Shown here: piece by piece, positions 29,635 through 38,936 of the stretch | Layout of the letters: each line of letters starts with the position of its first letter | How positions within the stretch are numbered: position 1 is the first letter of the stretch | Source: Rufibacter glacialis | GTDB lineage: Bacteria > Bacteroidota > Bacteroidia > Cytophagales > Hymenobacteraceae | Reading direction: 5' to 3' | Assembly (NCBI RefSeq): GCF_008271745.1 | Contig: NZ_VKKZ01000026.1 | Location: 146,678-210,677 of the forward strand | Length of the DNA: 64,000 nt | Notes under the pieces: model-generated | The model's input: only the letters and a program-made list of their open reading frames with translations | The model's database searches: none | Told to the model about the DNA's origin: nothing | Program-made: the position numbers and the translations under genes

Positions 29635-30021
29635 CTACAGGCCGGTGAAATGCCGCTGCTGCAGGCGGTTAATGGCCAGTTCACGGTTAGAGAAAAGCGT
29701 TTGGTACACTTCCTGGTCTTTCTGCAGCAATTGGTCTTTTTCCAGGTAGCCCAGCATCTGTTGCAGAAAATCCAGCATCTCGTCTTTGATGTAATAAAAC
29801 GCCCATTGGTCTTGTTTGCGGAAAGATACCAGGCCGGTGTTTTTGAGGTAGATCAGGTGGCGCGAGGTTTTGGTTTGGGTAAAGTCCAGCACCAGTTCCA
29901 GGTCAGCGATGCACATCTCCTTGTTACGCATCAGCAAGTGGAGAACCCTGATCCGGGAGACATCACTCATGGCTTTGAATACTTGTTCACCAAAACTGAC
30001 GTTAAAATTCTTGAGCCTCAT
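29635..30021 (-). CDS. ArsR-like winged-helix transcriptional regulator
   Basis: 128 aa from ATG 30021; 14 more residues to 30063 are possible but lack support. Winged-helix HTH: KAMSDVSRIRVLHLLMRNKEMCIADLE with recognition helix DFTQTKTSRHLIYLKNTGLV, then an aromatic wing (QDQWAFYYIKDEM). It lacks the Cys-x-Cys metal site of the arsR at 19785, so it probably does not sense arsenite. It sits directly upstream of the acyltransferase and divergent from the carboxypeptidase-regulatory-domain gene; it likely controls its own unit. Confidence 0.88.
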   Translation of the reverse strand: MRLKNFNVSFGEQVFKAMSDVSRIRVLHLLMRNKEMCIADLELVLDFTQTKTSRHLIYLKNTGLVSFRKQDQWAFYYIKDEMLDFLQQMLGYLEKDQLLQKDQEVYQTLFSNRELAINRLQQRHFTGL

Positions 30022-30081
30022 GGAGTATCTCTTCGTAAAATTTATTTTAAAGCTCTTCGGCACAAAGTACCATAAAAAGCC

Positions 30082-30089
30082 TATACTTG
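30082..30089 (+). promoter_or_regulatory. Candidate -7 box for the 30105 gene
   Basis: TATACTTG differs from TAnnTTTG at one position. It lies only 16 nt before the ATG, so the leader would be very short. No clear -33 box is seen. Confidence 0.3.
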
Positions 30090-30104
30090 TAAACGAACTT
30101 ACCC

Positions 30105-30794
30105 ATGACTACGCTAAATTCTCTCTCTTCTCCTCCCTCTTTGCGCATATGGGCGTGGCTAGGGCGCCTGTTTTTGGTGGTATTCCTTGTTTCAGGCATG
30201 AGCCTTTCCTCAGCCCACGGCCAGGGAGCCAAAAAAGTAATCCAGTTGACGGGGGTAGTGACCGCAGGAGATAGCCTTTTAGGGATTCCGGGAGCCAGCG
30301 TATACATTCCCAAGGCGGGCCGGGGCACCAACACGAATGAATACGGGTATTTCTCGCTGCCCGTGCTGGCCGGCGATAGCGTGGTGTTCAGTTCTCTGGG
30401 CTACGCGAAGCAGTCTCTGGTGATTCCGGAGCGGTTTGAGAAAGACAGCTATTCCATCATCATTGAGATGCTGGAAGACCCTACCATGCTGCCGGAGATC
30501 AGGGTGTTCCCGTACGCCACGTTCCGGGACTTCACCAAGGCGGTCTTAGCCATGAAGTCGCCCATTGAGGACATTGACCACGAGAACGCCATGAGCCAGC
30601 AGATCCTGGACCAGATGTTCCGCAATACCCCCATGGACGCTACCTCCAACCACCAGAACTACATGAACCTGCAGAATCAGCACCAGATGCGTAGGGGCGG
30701 CTACAACCCAGGGGCCACCAACCCACTGCTTGACCCCTTCAAATGGTATAAGGTCATCAAAGGCATTAAGAGCGGGGAGTTCAAGCGAGAATAA
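30105..30794 (+). CDS. Secreted carboxypeptidase-regulatory-like domain protein
   Basis: 229 aa with an N-terminal signal (about residues 18-40, ending SSAHGQ) and a CarbopepD_reg_2-type beta-sandwich at about 46-130 (IQLTGVVTAGDSLLGIPGASVYIPKAGRGTNT region, then GYFSLPVLAGDSVVFSSLGY). The same fold forms the N-terminal plug extension of SusC-type receptors, but here it stands alone, followed by about 100 polar residues rich in Gln, Asn and Met (NHQNYMNLQNQHQM). Probably a periplasmic or outer-membrane-associated protein of unknown role. A terminator follows. Confidence 0.88.
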   Translation: MTTLNSLSSPPSLRIWAWLGRLFLVVFLVSGMSLSSAHGQGAKKVIQLTGVVTAGDSLLGIPGASVYIPKAGRGTNTNEYGYFSLPVLAGDSVVFSSLGYAKQSLVIPERFEKDSYSIIIEMLEDPTMLPEIRVFPYATFRDFTKAVLAMKSPIEDIDHENAMSQQILDQMFRNTPMDATSNHQNYMNLQNQHQMRRGGYNPGATNPLLDPFKWYKVIKGIKSGEFKRE

Positions 30795-30825
30795 GAAACC
30801 CTTTTCATAAACACGAAGCAACACG

Positions 30826-30849
30826 AGGCTGCCTTACCCAAGGCAGCCT
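30826..30849 (+). terminator. Terminator after the 30105 gene
   Basis: AGGCTGCCTT / AAGGCAGCCT form a 10-bp perfect stem with loop ACCC, followed by TTTTT. Confidence 0.85.
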
Positions 30850-31076
30850 TTTTCTATGCGATCAAGGGCAGTTGGGCGCGGGGCCTGTGGTTCACCTGGT
30901 AGCTCCACGGCATGGGTGTTTCAACGGCGTTTTGACAAAAGAAGCCCTTAATTAAAGCACATCACCATAAGCGGAGTGATCGCCCAGCAGGCTTGAGCCG
31001 GAATGCTGACACGGGCCCTTTCATGCAGCCAACCTAGCTTTGGAAGGGAGAAGGACTGGCGGAAGTACGAAAGCAA

Positions 31077-31108
31077 AAAGCCTCTCCTTACACGAAAGGA
31101 GAGGCTTT
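31077..31108 (-). terminator. Terminator after the M1 peptidase gene
   Basis: AAAGCCTCTCCTT and its complement form a 13-bp perfect stem with a 6-nt loop, about 54 nt beyond the minus-strand stop. T-rich sequence follows on that strand. Confidence 0.8.
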
Positions 31109-31161
31109 GGCAAGAAGGTAGTTTTAGGCCTGTTTCCAAAGAGGAAGGCGTAAATCAAAGG

Positions 31162-33492
31162 CTAGTTCGTCTGCGGTCGGGCAGTGCCCTGGCGCTGCAT
31201 CTGCTGCTGCAACGGGTTAGGCGTGATGCCCCGTGGTTGCTCTTTGAACAGTTCGAAGCGGCTAGGCTGCGGGCGCTGCGGATACGCGTTGTTGCTCATG
31301 TCAATGTCGGCGGTTTCCTGGAAAGGGTCCAGCATAAAGCTGGCCACTGGTTTCTCGGTCACAAACACCTTGGTGATTTCCTGGTCATTGTAGCGCCAGA
31401 TCTCAGCGGGTATGCGCACGATCTGGTTCGTGCCGTCCTGGAACGTCATCTGCATGACCACCGGCATCACCAGGCCACCGTTGTTTTTGATGCCCACCTC
31501 ATAGAAATTGAGGCCTTTCTCCAGCAGCGCGCGCTCTTCGGGGTTCAGAGACTGCAGGTACTTCTGGTACTGGGCCTTGCTTTCCTCGGTCACGGCCAGC
31601 GGGTCATAGGTGTTGTAGAAGTCGTTCAGTTCAGGCTTGACATCTACCAGCGTCTTGGGGATGTCCTGCAGGTTGCGCTGCTGCGAGAGGCTCTTGGGGG
31701 CGGCGTTGATCTCCGCTCGGCGGCGCGTGTTCTCTACCTGCGGGTTCCTGGTGTCCACGGAATACCAGCGCACGCCGATCAGTTCCTGCTCCACGTGGTC
31801 AGTGGTGTAGAACCAGCCGCGCCAGAACCAGTCCAGATCCGTGCCAGAGGCGTCTTCCATGGTCCGGAAGAAGTCAGCGGGCATGGGGTGTTTGAAGGCC
31901 CAGCGGCGGCAATATTCCTTGAAGGCGTAGTCAAACAGCTTGCGGCCCAGCACCGTCTCCCGCAGAATGTTCAAGGCGGTGGCCGGCTTGCCGTAGGCGT
32001 TGTTGCCCAGCTGCGTGATAGACTCAGAGTTGGTCATGATGGGCTGTTGCAGGCTCTTGTCCATCTTCATGTAGGTGACCATGTTGCGGGCCTCGCCGCG
32101 GCTAGACGGATAATCCCGTTGCCATTCCTGCTCGGCCAGATACTGCACAAAGGTGTTCAAGCCTTCATCCATCCAAGTCCACTGGCGCTCATCTGAGTTG
32201 ATGATCATGGGGAAGAAGTTGTGGCCCACCTCGTGGATGATCACTGAGATCATGCCGTATTTGGTCCGTTCGGTGTAAGAACCGTCTTTCTCCGGTCTTC
32301 CGCCGTTGAATGAGAGCATGGGATATTCCATGCCGCCCACCGCGCCGTGCACCGAGATGGCCACCGGGTAGGGGTAGTCAATGGTGTACTTGGAGTAGAC
32401 TTTGATGGTGTGCGCCACTACCTCCGTGGAATACTGGCCCCACAGCGGGTTACCCTCTTTGGGGTAGAAGCTCATGGCCATGGTGTTCTTGCCGGCGTAG
32501 TTCACGTTCATGGCGTCCCAGATAAATTTTCGGCTGGAAGCCCACGCGAAGTCCCGCACATCTTTGGCCACAAAGGTCCAGGTTTTCTTGCCTTTGGCCT
32601 TGCTTTTCTCGGCTTTCAGGGCTTCCTCCGGCGTCACGATCAAAACGGGCTTGTTGGCTTTCTGGGCCTGGGCCAGGCGGCTGCGCTGGGTGCTGGTGAG
32701 CACGTCTGTGTTCTGGAGCTCGCCGGTAGAGGCCACCACGTGGTCAGCGGGAACGGTGAGGCTCACCTTGTAGTCCCCGAAGGGCAGGGCGAACTCGCCG
32801 GTGCCCAGGAACTGCTTGTGCTGCCAACCGTTCACATCGTCGTAGACGGCCATGCGCGGAAACCACTGGGCCATCTGGTATTCGTAGTTGCCGTCTTCGG
32901 GGAAGAACTCATAGCCGCCACGGCCGCCCTGCTTGCGCTGGTCGTTGATGTAATTGAACCAGTCAATGCTGAACTTCACGCTCTGCTTGGGCTTGAGGGG
33001 CTGGGGCAGGTCAATGCGCATCATGGTGGCGTTGATCACGTAGGGCAGCGCTCTTCCGTTGGCATCTTTCACCGCCTTGATCTTGTAACCGCCGTCAAAC
33101 GTCTGCTCCGCTAGGGCCTCGGCCACGCCGAAAGTAGGCTTGTCTGGGATCTTGCTGGTGCGGGTAAGGTTGGTTATAGAGTTCTTCTCAAAGATGTTCT
33201 GGTCTAACTGTACCCACAGGTAGGTGAGAACGTCTGGCGAGAGGTTGGTATAGGTGATGGTCTCCGAGCCGGTGAGCGACTGGTTGTCGTCGTTCAGCTC
33301 GGCTTTGATGGTATAGTCGGCGCGCTGTTGCCAGTACTCATGGCCGGGTGCCCCGGAGGCCGTGCGGTAGGTGTTGGGCGTGGGAAGCTCCTGGCCTAGT
33401 TGCCTGAACTTGGATTTATCGATGTTTTCCTGCGCCAGAACCGGTGCTGCCAGACTCAGGAGCAGCCCAGAGGCGAGTAAGAGTTGTTTCAT
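31162..33492 (-). CDS. Secreted M1-family metallopeptidase
   Basis: Zinc aminopeptidase-like enzyme, 776 aa from ATG 33492 (signal peptide MKQLLLASGLLLSLAAPVLAQ; the longer frame to 33531 is not used). Zinc ligands are in HEVGHNFFP (H420, H424) with the third ligand Glu 18 residues on in WMDEGLNTF. The exopeptidase motif before it is VGGMEYPML (a G-x-M-E-type signature), consistent with aminopeptidase activity. An N-terminal M1 beta-sandwich (about 60-280) precedes the catalytic domain. The final 200 residues are polar with a Q/P-rich tail. Likely periplasmic; own terminator, monocistronic. Confidence 0.92.
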   Translation of the reverse strand: MKQLLLASGLLLSLAAPVLAQENIDKSKFRQLGQELPTPNTYRTASGAPGHEYWQQRADYTIKAELNDDNQSLTGSETITYTNLSPDVLTYLWVQLDQNIFEKNSITNLTRTSKIPDKPTFGVAEALAEQTFDGGYKIKAVKDANGRALPYVINATMMRIDLPQPLKPKQSVKFSIDWFNYINDQRKQGGRGGYEFFPEDGNYEYQMAQWFPRMAVYDDVNGWQHKQFLGTGEFALPFGDYKVSLTVPADHVVASTGELQNTDVLTSTQRSRLAQAQKANKPVLIVTPEEALKAEKSKAKGKKTWTFVAKDVRDFAWASSRKFIWDAMNVNYAGKNTMAMSFYPKEGNPLWGQYSTEVVAHTIKVYSKYTIDYPYPVAISVHGAVGGMEYPMLSFNGGRPEKDGSYTERTKYGMISVIIHEVGHNFFPMIINSDERQWTWMDEGLNTFVQYLAEQEWQRDYPSSRGEARNMVTYMKMDKSLQQPIMTNSESITQLGNNAYGKPATALNILRETVLGRKLFDYAFKEYCRRWAFKHPMPADFFRTMEDASGTDLDWFWRGWFYTTDHVEQELIGVRWYSVDTRNPQVENTRRRAEINAAPKSLSQQRNLQDIPKTLVDVKPELNDFYNTYDPLAVTEESKAQYQKYLQSLNPEERALLEKGLNFYEVGIKNNGGLVMPVVMQMTFQDGTNQIVRIPAEIWRYNDQEITKVFVTEKPVASFMLDPFQETADIDMSNNAYPQRPQPSRFELFKEQPRGITPNPLQQQMQRQGTARPQTN

Positions 33493-33566
33493 CAGAAAAG
33501 GGGTGTTGGTTTGGTGTGGGTGAGAGAGCAAATTGGTTAATTCTGGGCAAAGAAAAAAGCGCCTTC

Positions 33567-34187
33567 TCAGGGAAATGGCTCAGGCAGGTCTTCGCCGAAA
33601 TGTTTTCTGATGTCTTGCCTGAAATCACGCATGACCAGCATGATCTTGAGGCCCATAGGGACTAGGATGATCCCCAGGGTCAGAAGCTTGATTTGGCCCT
33701 GAAACAGGAAATAGCCCGGAATAAGGAGGAAGGTCAGCCCCGCCAGAAAACCCAGTACCAGCACCGTGTAGCTGCTGTAGCGGGCCAGGGAGTACCACCA
33801 TTTCTTCTTCATGGCCAGGGTGCGCTCCACATAGGCCGCGTGGTCTTGTTCTTTCTGCAGCCGGGCCCGTTCCCGCGCCACCGCGGCCCAGGCTACGTAT
33901 TCTTTGGGGTCAGTGGGCGGCTCATACACGTACTGGTACTTTTCCCAATCAGACTGCGGTTGGGGAGGAGGAGGAGTGTTTTGAAAGGCCGCCGGATTAG
34001 AGGCCAGTTCCTGAAACCGCTGCAAATACTCATACGCCGACTGGATGCGGAGGAACATGGCCGGGGCGTCTGGGCTTTGGTTACGGTCTGGGTGGTACTG
34101 CAAGACCAACCGGCGGTAGGCGTGCCTGATCTGGGGCATGTCTGCCCCAAACGGAACCCCTAACACACGATACGACTCAGCCAGCAT
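33567..34187 (-). CDS. J-domain protein with two C-terminal membrane helices
   Basis: 206 aa. An N-terminal J domain (residues 1-65) starts SYRVLGVPFGADMPQIRHAY and contains HPDRN, needed to stimulate DnaK ATPase. A proline/glutamine linker (NTPPPPQPQSDWEKYQY) follows, then a basic helical stretch and two hydrophobic helices near 135-185. So it is not DnaJ itself (no zinc domain or CTD) but a membrane-anchored co-chaperone. It lies between HupE-like and M1 genes with short gaps (48 and 74 nt), all on the minus strand. Confidence 0.88.
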   Translation of the reverse strand: MLAESYRVLGVPFGADMPQIRHAYRRLVLQYHPDRNQSPDAPAMFLRIQSAYEYLQRFQELASNPAAFQNTPPPPQPQSDWEKYQYVYEPPTDPKEYVAWAAVARERARLQKEQDHAAYVERTLAMKKKWWYSLARYSSYTVLVLGFLAGLTFLLIPGYFLFQGQIKLLTLGIILVPMGLKIMLVMRDFRQDIRKHFGEDLPEPFP

Positions 34188-34235
34188 GGGTACCAGAACG
34201 TAAAAGGCGGGGCCACTGCCCTTTTTGCCTTGTTT

Positions 34236-34874
34236 TTAGAAAATCGCCGAAAAATCCTGGTCTAGGATCAGCATGAGCGCGATGGCGCCGGCGGCGCTGC
34301 TGATCCCTAACACCCAATCTCTCTTCTTCACAGAGAACCCCCGCACCAGCAGGAAATGGAGCACCAGCACCAGCAAGACAATCAGCAACTGGCCCAGCTC
34401 AATGCCTACGTTGAACGCGAACAGTTCCAAAACGATGTTCTGGCCGTTGCCCAACAGGGATTTCAGGTAATTAGAGAACCCCATGCCGTGGATAAGCCCA
34501 AACGTGACGGCCAACACGTTGTTCCAGCACCAGACCGCACTGCCTTTCCGTTTTATAATGTTCAACTGCGTGAAATTATACAGGCAGGTGGCTAAAATGG
34601 TAACCGGAATGAGAAACTCAATGAGGCTGGTGTTGAACGTGATCAGCTCCAGGGTGGAAAGCGCCAAGGTAACGGAGTGCCCCAAGGTAAAGCTGGTCAC
34701 CAAGGCCAGGATGCGGCGCCACTCACTGCCGGAGTACACCGCGCACATGGCCAGCACAAACACCATGTGATCATACGCCTGCAGATTGAAGATATGATGG
34801 AAGCCTACTTGAAGATACGTAAAAAAGGTTGAAGCCACAGAAACGGATATAGCTGAGAATGAAATAGCTGACAA
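34236..34874 (-). CDS. HupE/UreJ_2-family membrane protein
   Basis: 212 aa with six predicted helices. Family signatures are GFHHIFNLQAYDHMVFVL near the N-terminus (conserved H and D-H), FTLGHSVTLALS and FGLIHGMGFSNYL. HupE/UreJ proteins are proposed nickel or cobalt permeases, but the UreJ_2 branch in Bacteroidota is functionally undefined; no urease or hydrogenase gene is nearby. The start at 34874 gives a Ser-rich N-terminus of 15 residues before the first helix; a later start is unlikely because no ATG precedes the conserved HH motif. Confidence 0.85.
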   Translation of the reverse strand: MSAISFSAISVSVASTFFTYLQVGFHHIFNLQAYDHMVFVLAMCAVYSGSEWRRILALVTSFTLGHSVTLALSTLELITFNTSLIEFLIPVTILATCLYNFTQLNIIKRKGSAVWCWNNVLAVTFGLIHGMGFSNYLKSLLGNGQNIVLELFAFNVGIELGQLLIVLLVLVLHFLLVRGFSVKKRDWVLGISSAAGAIALMLILDQDFSAIF

Positions 34875-34968
34875 GATTATAAAATGCTCTCACATTCACA
34901 AGCCATGGTGCGAGTGGTGAATGCGGTTTCAGTTTCCGGCCGGTTATTGGAAAAGGAAGCCAAAACCG

Positions 34969-34992
34969 TAGCGGCGTTACACTGTAACGCCG
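34969..34992. repeat. REP-like palindrome, copy 1 of an inverted pair
   Basis: 24-nt unit starting TAGCGGCGTTAC and ending GTAACGCCG, itself able to fold (CGGCGTTAC / GTAACGCCG). Its exact reverse complement recurs at 35106-35129. Confidence 0.8.
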
Positions 34993-35105
34993 TGTCTCCA
35001 CGCAGCAGAAGCGGCTCAAGTCATCTGACCCGGATTTTGCCGTTATTTTTTCTGCTAGGTAGGGAGACCCTGTTGGTAGGGAAGGGTTCTGGTTTCATAA
35101 AACCT

Positions 35106-35129
35106 CGGCGTTACAGTGTAACGCCGCTA
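35106..35129. repeat. REP-like palindrome, copy 2 of an inverted pair
   Basis: Exact reverse complement of 34969-34992, 113 nt away. The arrangement is that of a REPIN (two REP hairpins facing each other). Confidence 0.8.
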
Positions 35130-35350
35130 TGTTTTGGGTCTGGTTTCTGAAAATGAATACAAAAACGGGAAATCGGAACTCGCCGGGGTAGATATAGAAC
35201 CTCTTTAGTAAAGCACAGAGGAGACAACCCAGCCGCCATTGTTGGTGTTTCCAGGGGCCAACAAATACAGACGCATACGCCTTCCCGCTTGCTGGTGAAA
35301 ACACGCAGCAAGGGCGCGGGTACTTTCCTTTGGCTTTACTAAACAGGTAC

Positions 35351-35383
35351 AAAAAAAAGGCGCCGGAGAAACTCTCCGGCGCC
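35351..35383 (-). terminator. clpB terminator
   Basis: GGCGCCGGAG / CTCCGGCGCC form a 10-bp stem with a 5-nt loop and, on the minus strand, an eight-T tail (plus-strand A8 at 35351-35358). It lies 22 nt past the clpB stop. Confidence 0.92.
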
Positions 35384-35404
35384 CTCTATCAATTAAAACA
35401 ACTT

Positions 35405-38023
35405 TTATCTGTCTATGGGCAAATCAATGTCCACGTTCACAAACCGGATGTGGTCACCGTCCAGCTCGGCTTCCACCACCGCGTCTTTCCTGATCTCACC
35501 ACTCAAGATGGACTTGGACAGCTCGTTCAGGATGCGGCGTTGCAGCACCCGTTTCAACGGACGGGCCCCGAACTGCGGATCGTAGCCCTCGCGGCCCAGG
35601 AAGTCCAGCACTTCGTCGGTGGCTTCCAGGCGGATGCCGCTGTCTTCCAGGCGCTCCTGGATGTGACGGAACTGGATGTCCACGATCTTCCGGATCTCTC
35701 TGGAGCTTAACGGACGGAACATGATCAGCTCGTCAATCCTATTCAGGAACTCAGGCCGAAGCGTTTTCTTCAACACCTCAAACACCTCATCCTTGGTGCG
35801 CTCAATGGTAGGCTCTGGGTTCAGTTCGTCCAGATCCTGGAAGTTTTCCTGGATGATGTGCGCCCCAATGTTAGATGTCATGATGATGATGGTGTTCTTG
35901 AAGTTGGCTACCCGGCCCTTGTTATCTGTCAAACGGCCATCATCCAGCACCTGCAACAGGATGTTGAACACATCTGGGTGCGCTTTCTCAATCTCATCCA
36001 GCAAGATCACCGAGTACGGCTTCCGGCGCACGGCTTCGGTCAACTGACCACCTTCATCGTAGCCCACGTATCCCGGAGGCGCTCCCACCAAACGGCTCAC
36101 TGCGTGGCGTTCCTGGTACTCGCTCATGTCAATGCGCACCATGGCGTTCTCGTCGTTGAACAGGAAGTCAGCTAAGGCTTTGGCGAGCTCGGTTTTACCC
36201 ACCCCGGTAGTACCCAGGAAGATAAACGAACCGATGGGACGTTTGGGGTCTTGCAACCCGGCCCGGCTCCGGCGCACGGCATCAGAGATAGCGGCAATGG
36301 CTTCTTCCTGACCAGCTACGCGGCGGCCCAGTTCTTCTTCCAGGTGCAGCAGTTTCTCGCGGTCGCTTTGCAGCATCTTGTTCACCGGCACGCCCGTCCA
36401 CTTGGCTACCACTTCGGCAATGTCTTCAGAAGTAACTTCCTCCTGCAGCATGTGGTCGCCGTCTTGCTGTTCCTGCACCTGTTGCTGCAGTTTTTTCAGC
36501 TTAGCTTCGGCTTCCTGGATTTTACCGTAGCGCAGCTCTGCCACTCTACCGTAATCACCAGCCCGCTCGGCATGCTCGGCTTCCAGCCGATATTGCTCAA
36601 TGGCTTCTTTCTGCTTCTGGATGCCTTCAATCACCTGTTTCTCGCTCTGCCACTTGGCGCGCAAGGTGTCCCGGATTTCGCTCAGGTCCGCGATCTCTTT
36701 GGAAAGCAGGTTCTCTTTCTCTTTGTCGTTCTCGCGGCGGATGGCCTCGCGCTCAATCTCCAGTTGCATGATCTTGCGCTGCACCTCGTCCAGCTCCACC
36801 GGCAAAGAGTCCATCTCAATGCGCAGTTTAGAAGCCGCCTCGTCAATCAAGTCAATGGCTTTGTCTGGCAGGAAACGGTCTGAGATGTAGCGGCTAGACA
36901 GCTCCACGGCAGAAATGATGGCGTCATCCTTAATGCGTACGCCGTGGTGCAGCTCGTATTTGTCCTTGATACCCCGCAAGATGGAAATGGCATCTGGAAT
37001 GCTGGGTTCATCTACCGTCACCGACTGGAAGCGGCGCTCCATGGCTTTGTCCTTCTCAAAATACTTCTGGTATTCTTTGAGCGTGGTGGCCCCAATGGCA
37101 TGTAACTCACCCCGGGCCAAGGCGGGTTTCAAGAGGTTAGCCGCATCCATGGCACTGTCTCCGCCGGCGCCGGCGCCAATCAGGGTGTGGATCTCGTCAA
37201 TGAAGAGCACGATCTCGCCTTCAGAGTCCACTACTTCCTTGATCACGGCTTTCAGGCGCTCCTCAAACTCACCTTTGTATTTGGCGCCCGCTACCAGCAG
37301 ACCCATGTCCAGGCTCATGATGGTTTTGGATTTCAGGTTCTCGGGCACGTCACCGGATACAATGCGCTGAGCCAAACCTTCCACAATGGCGGTTTTACCC
37401 ACGCCTGGCTCACCTAATAGAATCGGGTTGTTTTTGGTACGACGGCTCAGAATCTGCAGCACCCGGCGTATCTCTTCGTCCCTACCGATCACCGGGTCAA
37501 TCTTGCCCAGGCGGGCCTGCTCGTTCAGGTCAATGGCATAGCGCTTGAGGGAATTGTATTTCGCCTCGGCGTTCTGGTCGGTTACTTTGGAGTCGCCGCG
37601 CAGTTCTTTGATGGCGGCTTTCAGGCCTTTCTCAGTGATGCCGGAATCCTTCATGAGGGTGGCCACTTTCTCACGGCCGGCCAGCAAGCCCAGCAGCAGG
37701 TGTTCAATGGCTACGTATTCATCGCCGAACTCCTTCAGGTAAGAATTGGCTTTCTGCAATGCCGCCGCCGCATCATTGCCCAGGTACGGGCTTCCGCCCG
37801 TTACCACGGGGTAGGCTTTCACGATCTCGTCCAGACGTGTGTTGAATTGGTTCACGTTCACGCCCAGTTTCTTAAGGTAGAAACCGGTCACGTTCTCGTC
37901 GGTCTGCAGGATACCCTTCAGCAAGTGCCCCGTCTCAATGGCCTGCTGCTGGTTGCCGCCGGCAATCTCGGTTGCCTTCTGCACGGCCTCCTGCGATTTA
38001 ATGGTATAATTGTTAAAGTTCAT
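35405..38023 (-). CDS. clpB: ATP-dependent disaggregase ClpB
   Basis: Hexameric cytosolic Hsp100 that, with DnaK, extracts proteins from aggregates. 872 aa, normal length. N-domain (about 1-150), AAA1 with Walker [10 protein letters not shown] and Walker [10 protein letters not shown], a coiled-coil middle domain (about 400-535, with heptads of E/K/L/R), AAA2 with Walker [11 protein letters not shown] and Walker [14 protein letters not shown], then the sensor-2 [18 protein letters not shown] replaces the usual GPTGVGKT; the lysine and threonine are intact. No CIRCE or heat-shock element was found upstream. Single gene with a strong terminator. Confidence 0.98.
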   Translation of the reverse strand: MNFNNYTIKSQEAVQKATEIAGGNQQQAIETGHLLKGILQTDENVTGFYLKKLGVNVNQFNTRLDEIVKAYPVVTGGSPYLGNDAAAALQKANSYLKEFGDEYVAIEHLLLGLLAGREKVATLMKDSGITEKGLKAAIKELRGDSKVTDQNAEAKYNSLKRYAIDLNEQARLGKIDPVIGRDEEIRRVLQILSRRTKNNPILLGEPGVGKTAIVEGLAQRIVSGDVPENLKSKTIMSLDMGLLVAGAKYKGEFEERLKAVIKEVVDSEGEIVLFIDEIHTLIGAGAGGDSAMDAANLLKPALARGELHAIGATTLKEYQKYFEKDKAMERRFQSVTVDEPSIPDAISILRGIKDKYELHHGVRIKDDAIISAVELSSRYISDRFLPDKAIDLIDEAASKLRIEMDSLPVELDEVQRKIMQLEIEREAIRRENDKEKENLLSKEIADLSEIRDTLRAKWQSEKQVIEGIQKQKEAIEQYRLEAEHAERAGDYGRVAELRYGKIQEAEAKLKKLQQQVQEQQDGDHMLQEEVTSEDIAEVVAKWTGVPVNKMLQSDREKLLHLEEELGRRVAGQEEAIAAISDAVRRSRAGLQDPKRPIGSFIFLGTTGVGKTELAKALADFLFNDENAMVRIDMSEYQERHAVSRLVGAPPGYVGYDEGGQLTEAVRRKPYSVILLDEIEKAHPDVFNILLQVLDDGRLTDNKGRVANFKNTIIIMTSNIGAHIIQENFQDLDELNPEPTIERTKDEVFEVLKKTLRPEFLNRIDELIMFRPLSSREIRKIVDIQFRHIQERLEDSGIRLEATDEVLDFLGREGYDPQFGARPLKRVLQRRILNELSKSILSGEIRKDAVVEAELDGDHIRFVNVDIDLPIDR

Positions 38024-38184
38024 GGCTCTATCTTGTAGTTGCGTAGTTTCTAAGTTTTTCTACGACGATAGTAGCAAAGCAGGTGCCGAGGCGTTTTTAG
38101 GACGTTTTTCGGAAATAATGGCAGAAATAGCTGCTGCCTTGGTTAACATAATACGACAGAATGGCTGTTGGTGAGGTGGTTGGC

Positions 38185-38225
38185 GGAAGACACTCGTAGG
38201 AGCTGCGCACACTACGAGGTCTTTT
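38185..38225. repeat. Left 41-nt inverted repeat (REP) flanking the RAYT gene
   Basis: It starts GGAAGACACTCGTAGG and ends CTACGAGGTCTTTT. A stem CTCGTAG / CTACGAG encloses a 12-nt loop. It is identical, in reverse complement, to 38891-38931. Confidence 0.95.
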
Positions 38226-38233
38226 GAGGAACG

Positions 38234-38851
38234 CTATAGGTCATCTTCTTCTATGAGTGAAGAAATGGGACTGAAGTCTGCTGCATTTTCTGTGTGGAAG
38301 TTTTCAAACCAGTTTCTGCCGCCAAACCATTGGAGGACTTCCTCTCGCTGAAGGTTAGTCTGTTTCTTAGATAGTATGCTGTGATAAGAGGAGTGGGGCC
38401 AGTCTGAAAAATCATCAAGGAGTCCATGATGCTGCGGATTGAAGTGGATGTAGTACACCAATCTGGTGAAATAAGCTTCAGAGGTTACCTCTTTCCTGCC
38501 GAACCTGTTCTGAAACAGACTGCCAGTTCTATCATTGACAGTATTGAAGGCTTTGGTATAGGCGTTGAGCAAATGGGAAAGCTGATGAGAGACACTCACC
38601 AGCTTTCCCATCGTCGGCACTGCTGCACCTTTCCACAACAATGCTTCCTCCTCTTTTACTTGTATCAAAAAATGTACATGGTTTGGCAGCAGGCAATACG
38701 CGTAAGTATTTACATAAGGAGCCATGTACTTGCGGTACAACTGCAAAAAGTGATGGTAGTTCTCCCTGATTCTGAAAACAGTCTCCTTGTTATTCCCCCG
38801 CGTGTACACGTGGTAGAACTTTCCAGCTTCTAAAGGAACCGTTTTCTGCAT
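38234..38851 (-). CDS. REP-associated tyrosine transposase (RAYT, Y1/HUH superfamily)
   Basis: 205 aa single-strand DNA nuclease/transposase related to IS200/IS605 TnpA. Signatures: FYHVYTRGNNKETVF at the N-terminus, HUH motif PNHVHFLIQV (two metal-binding His), GSLFQNRFG and the Tyr-containing helix LVYYIHFNPQHHGLL. The start at 38851 is an ATG next to the repeat. RAYTs cut at REP hairpins near a GTAG-type tetranucleotide and are held to spread REPs. Here the gene lies between two perfect 41-nt inverted REPs with only 8 and 39 nt of spacing, between clpB and an unknown gene. It looks intact, so it may be active or domesticated. Confidence 0.95.
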   Translation of the reverse strand: MQKTVPLEAGKFYHVYTRGNNKETVFRIRENYHHFLQLYRKYMAPYVNTYAYCLLPNHVHFLIQVKEEEALLWKGAAVPTMGKLVSVSHQLSHLLNAYTKAFNTVNDRTGSLFQNRFGRKEVTSEAYFTRLVYYIHFNPQHHGLLDDFSDWPHSSYHSILSKKQTNLQREEVLQWFGGRNWFENFHTENAADFSPISSLIEEDDL

Positions 38852-38890
38852 ACCTCATTATTATGCTCCTAAACCCAACTGCGCTTGCTT

Positions 38891-38931
38891 AAAAGACCTC
38901 GTAGTGTGCGCAGCTCCTACGAGTGTCTTCC
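38891..38931. repeat. Right 41-nt inverted repeat (REP) flanking the RAYT gene
   Basis: Perfect reverse complement of the left copy. It ends 5 nt before the stop codon of the 38937 gene, so the unit borders that gene's 3' end closely. Confidence 0.95.
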
Positions 38932-38936
38932 ACCCG

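Larger units (their letters stand above)
34875..35350. other. Intergenic region with a REPIN-like inverted pair
   Basis: No supported gene; all ORFs here have repeat-like or low-complexity translations. The region holds the inverted repeat pair at 34969-34992 and 35106-35129. Similar sequence (CCAAAAC) flanks the outer side of one copy and the inner side of the other in register. Confidence 0.55.

Noticed and set aside
29253..29684. Separate short gene at the acyltransferase N-terminus
   Set aside because: The frame is the first part of the broken acyltransferase; its downstream residues are out-of-frame reading of the same gene.
31003..32196. Long plus-strand ORF (397 aa) opposite the M1 peptidase
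   Set aside because: Antisense shadow of a clear zinc peptidase gene; its translation has no fold-like pattern or family motif.
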